Shown piece by piece: positions 38,382-38,578 of a stretch of DNA of 38,578 nt. Source of the DNA: Deltaproteobacteria bacterium (GTDB taxonomy: Bacteria; Desulfobacterota; Desulfobulbia; Desulfobulbales; Desulfurivibrionaceae); NCBI GenBank assembly GCA_013349295.1, contig DUZW01000028.1:1-38578 (forward strand), read 5' to 3'. Position 1 is the stretch's first letter. Every line of letters begins with the position of its first letter. The notes under the pieces were generated by a model. It saw nothing but the letters and a program-made list of their open reading frames with translations. It was not told the origin of the DNA and did no database searches. The translations under genes were made by a program, and so were the position numbers.

Positions 38382-38410
38382 TTGACTGGCTCGATTGTTT
38401 CGGTTATCTT
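38382..38410 (+). promoter_or_regulatory. Promoter P2 of a putative rRNA operon
   Basis: TTGACT (38382-38387) and TATCTT (38405-38410) are 17 bases apart. A GC-rich start region follows. Confidence 0.65.
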
Positions 38411-38578
38411 GTTTTTTCGCCGCCAACAAGTGGGCGGCCTTGGTTCTCCAGGGCGCAGCGATCATTGAAAACTGAATAGTGAGCGAAGTAAAAGATGGGC
38501 CCCAAGAAACCGGAGCTTCGGCTTCGGGAGTTTTATTGCAGTAAAGAGATCAAGATCTCAGTGTAAAGACGAGTGGGT
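38411..38578 (+). other. Likely rRNA operon leader, running off the window
   Basis: There is no reading frame here. GATCATTGAAAACTGAATAG near 38460 resembles the boxA-like and leader sequences found just before 16S genes in many bacteria. It is followed by a GGAGCTTCGGCTTC hairpin region and a GAGATC-AA-GATCTC palindrome at 38546-38559. The conserved start of 16S rRNA is not reached, so the identity is inferred. Confidence 0.5.

Overview
This window looks like chromosomal DNA of a deltaproteobacterium (Desulfobacterota), most likely a sulfur-metabolising anaerobe related to the Desulfobulbales. That placement rests on gene content: large tandem-HAMP chemoreceptors, a TtrS-like sensor kinase, a NiFeSe-family periplasmic hydrogenase, a dual-CXXC small protein and DUF4438. 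No rRNA sequence lies inside the window to confirm it. No phage, transposase, CRISPR array or tRNA gene was recognised.

Positions 1-18.7 kb hold one chemosensory island, all on the + strand: a chemoreceptor cut off by the left edge, a terminator and a promoter, a second receptor, a TtrS-like hybrid histidine kinase overlapping it, two more receptors, then cheA, cheW, cheR, cheD, cheB and a HEAT-repeat protein fused to a receiver domain. Three of the four receptors end in an aromatic pentapeptide of the kind that tethers CheR and CheB. No free-standing CheY and no CheC is present, so the HEAT-receiver protein is the best local candidate for the output protein.

Positions 18.7-30.9 kb are mostly housekeeping: class I fructose-1,6-bisphosphatase (+), then glnS and gltX (-), a small orphan gene (+), era (-), an RNase II/R-family exoribonuclease (+), a dual-CXXC small protein with pyrE (-), DUF4438 and ychF (-), and a DUF721/DciA-like gene (+). 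Terminators and dispersed inverted repeats sit between them.

Positions 30.9-34.8 kb are the most unusual part. One minus-strand operon encodes a [NiFe] hydrogenase large subunit, its Tat-exported small subunit and, 25 nt later, a chemoreceptor whose periplasmic domain carries a c-type haem motif (CxxCH). This suggests that hydrogen oxidation and a redox-sensing or hydrogen-sensing tactic response are coupled. The large subunit ends exactly at the last metal-site histidine, so it needs no C-terminal processing. The small subunit has a Cys where the medial [3Fe-4S] cluster usually has a Pro.

Positions 35-38.6 kb hold prmA-rsmE-dtd (-), with overlapping genes, and larB (+), a nickel-pincer cofactor gene. 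The last 300 bases carry two strong tandem sigma70-type promoters and a leader that looks like the start of an rRNA operon, whose 16S gene would lie just beyond the right edge.
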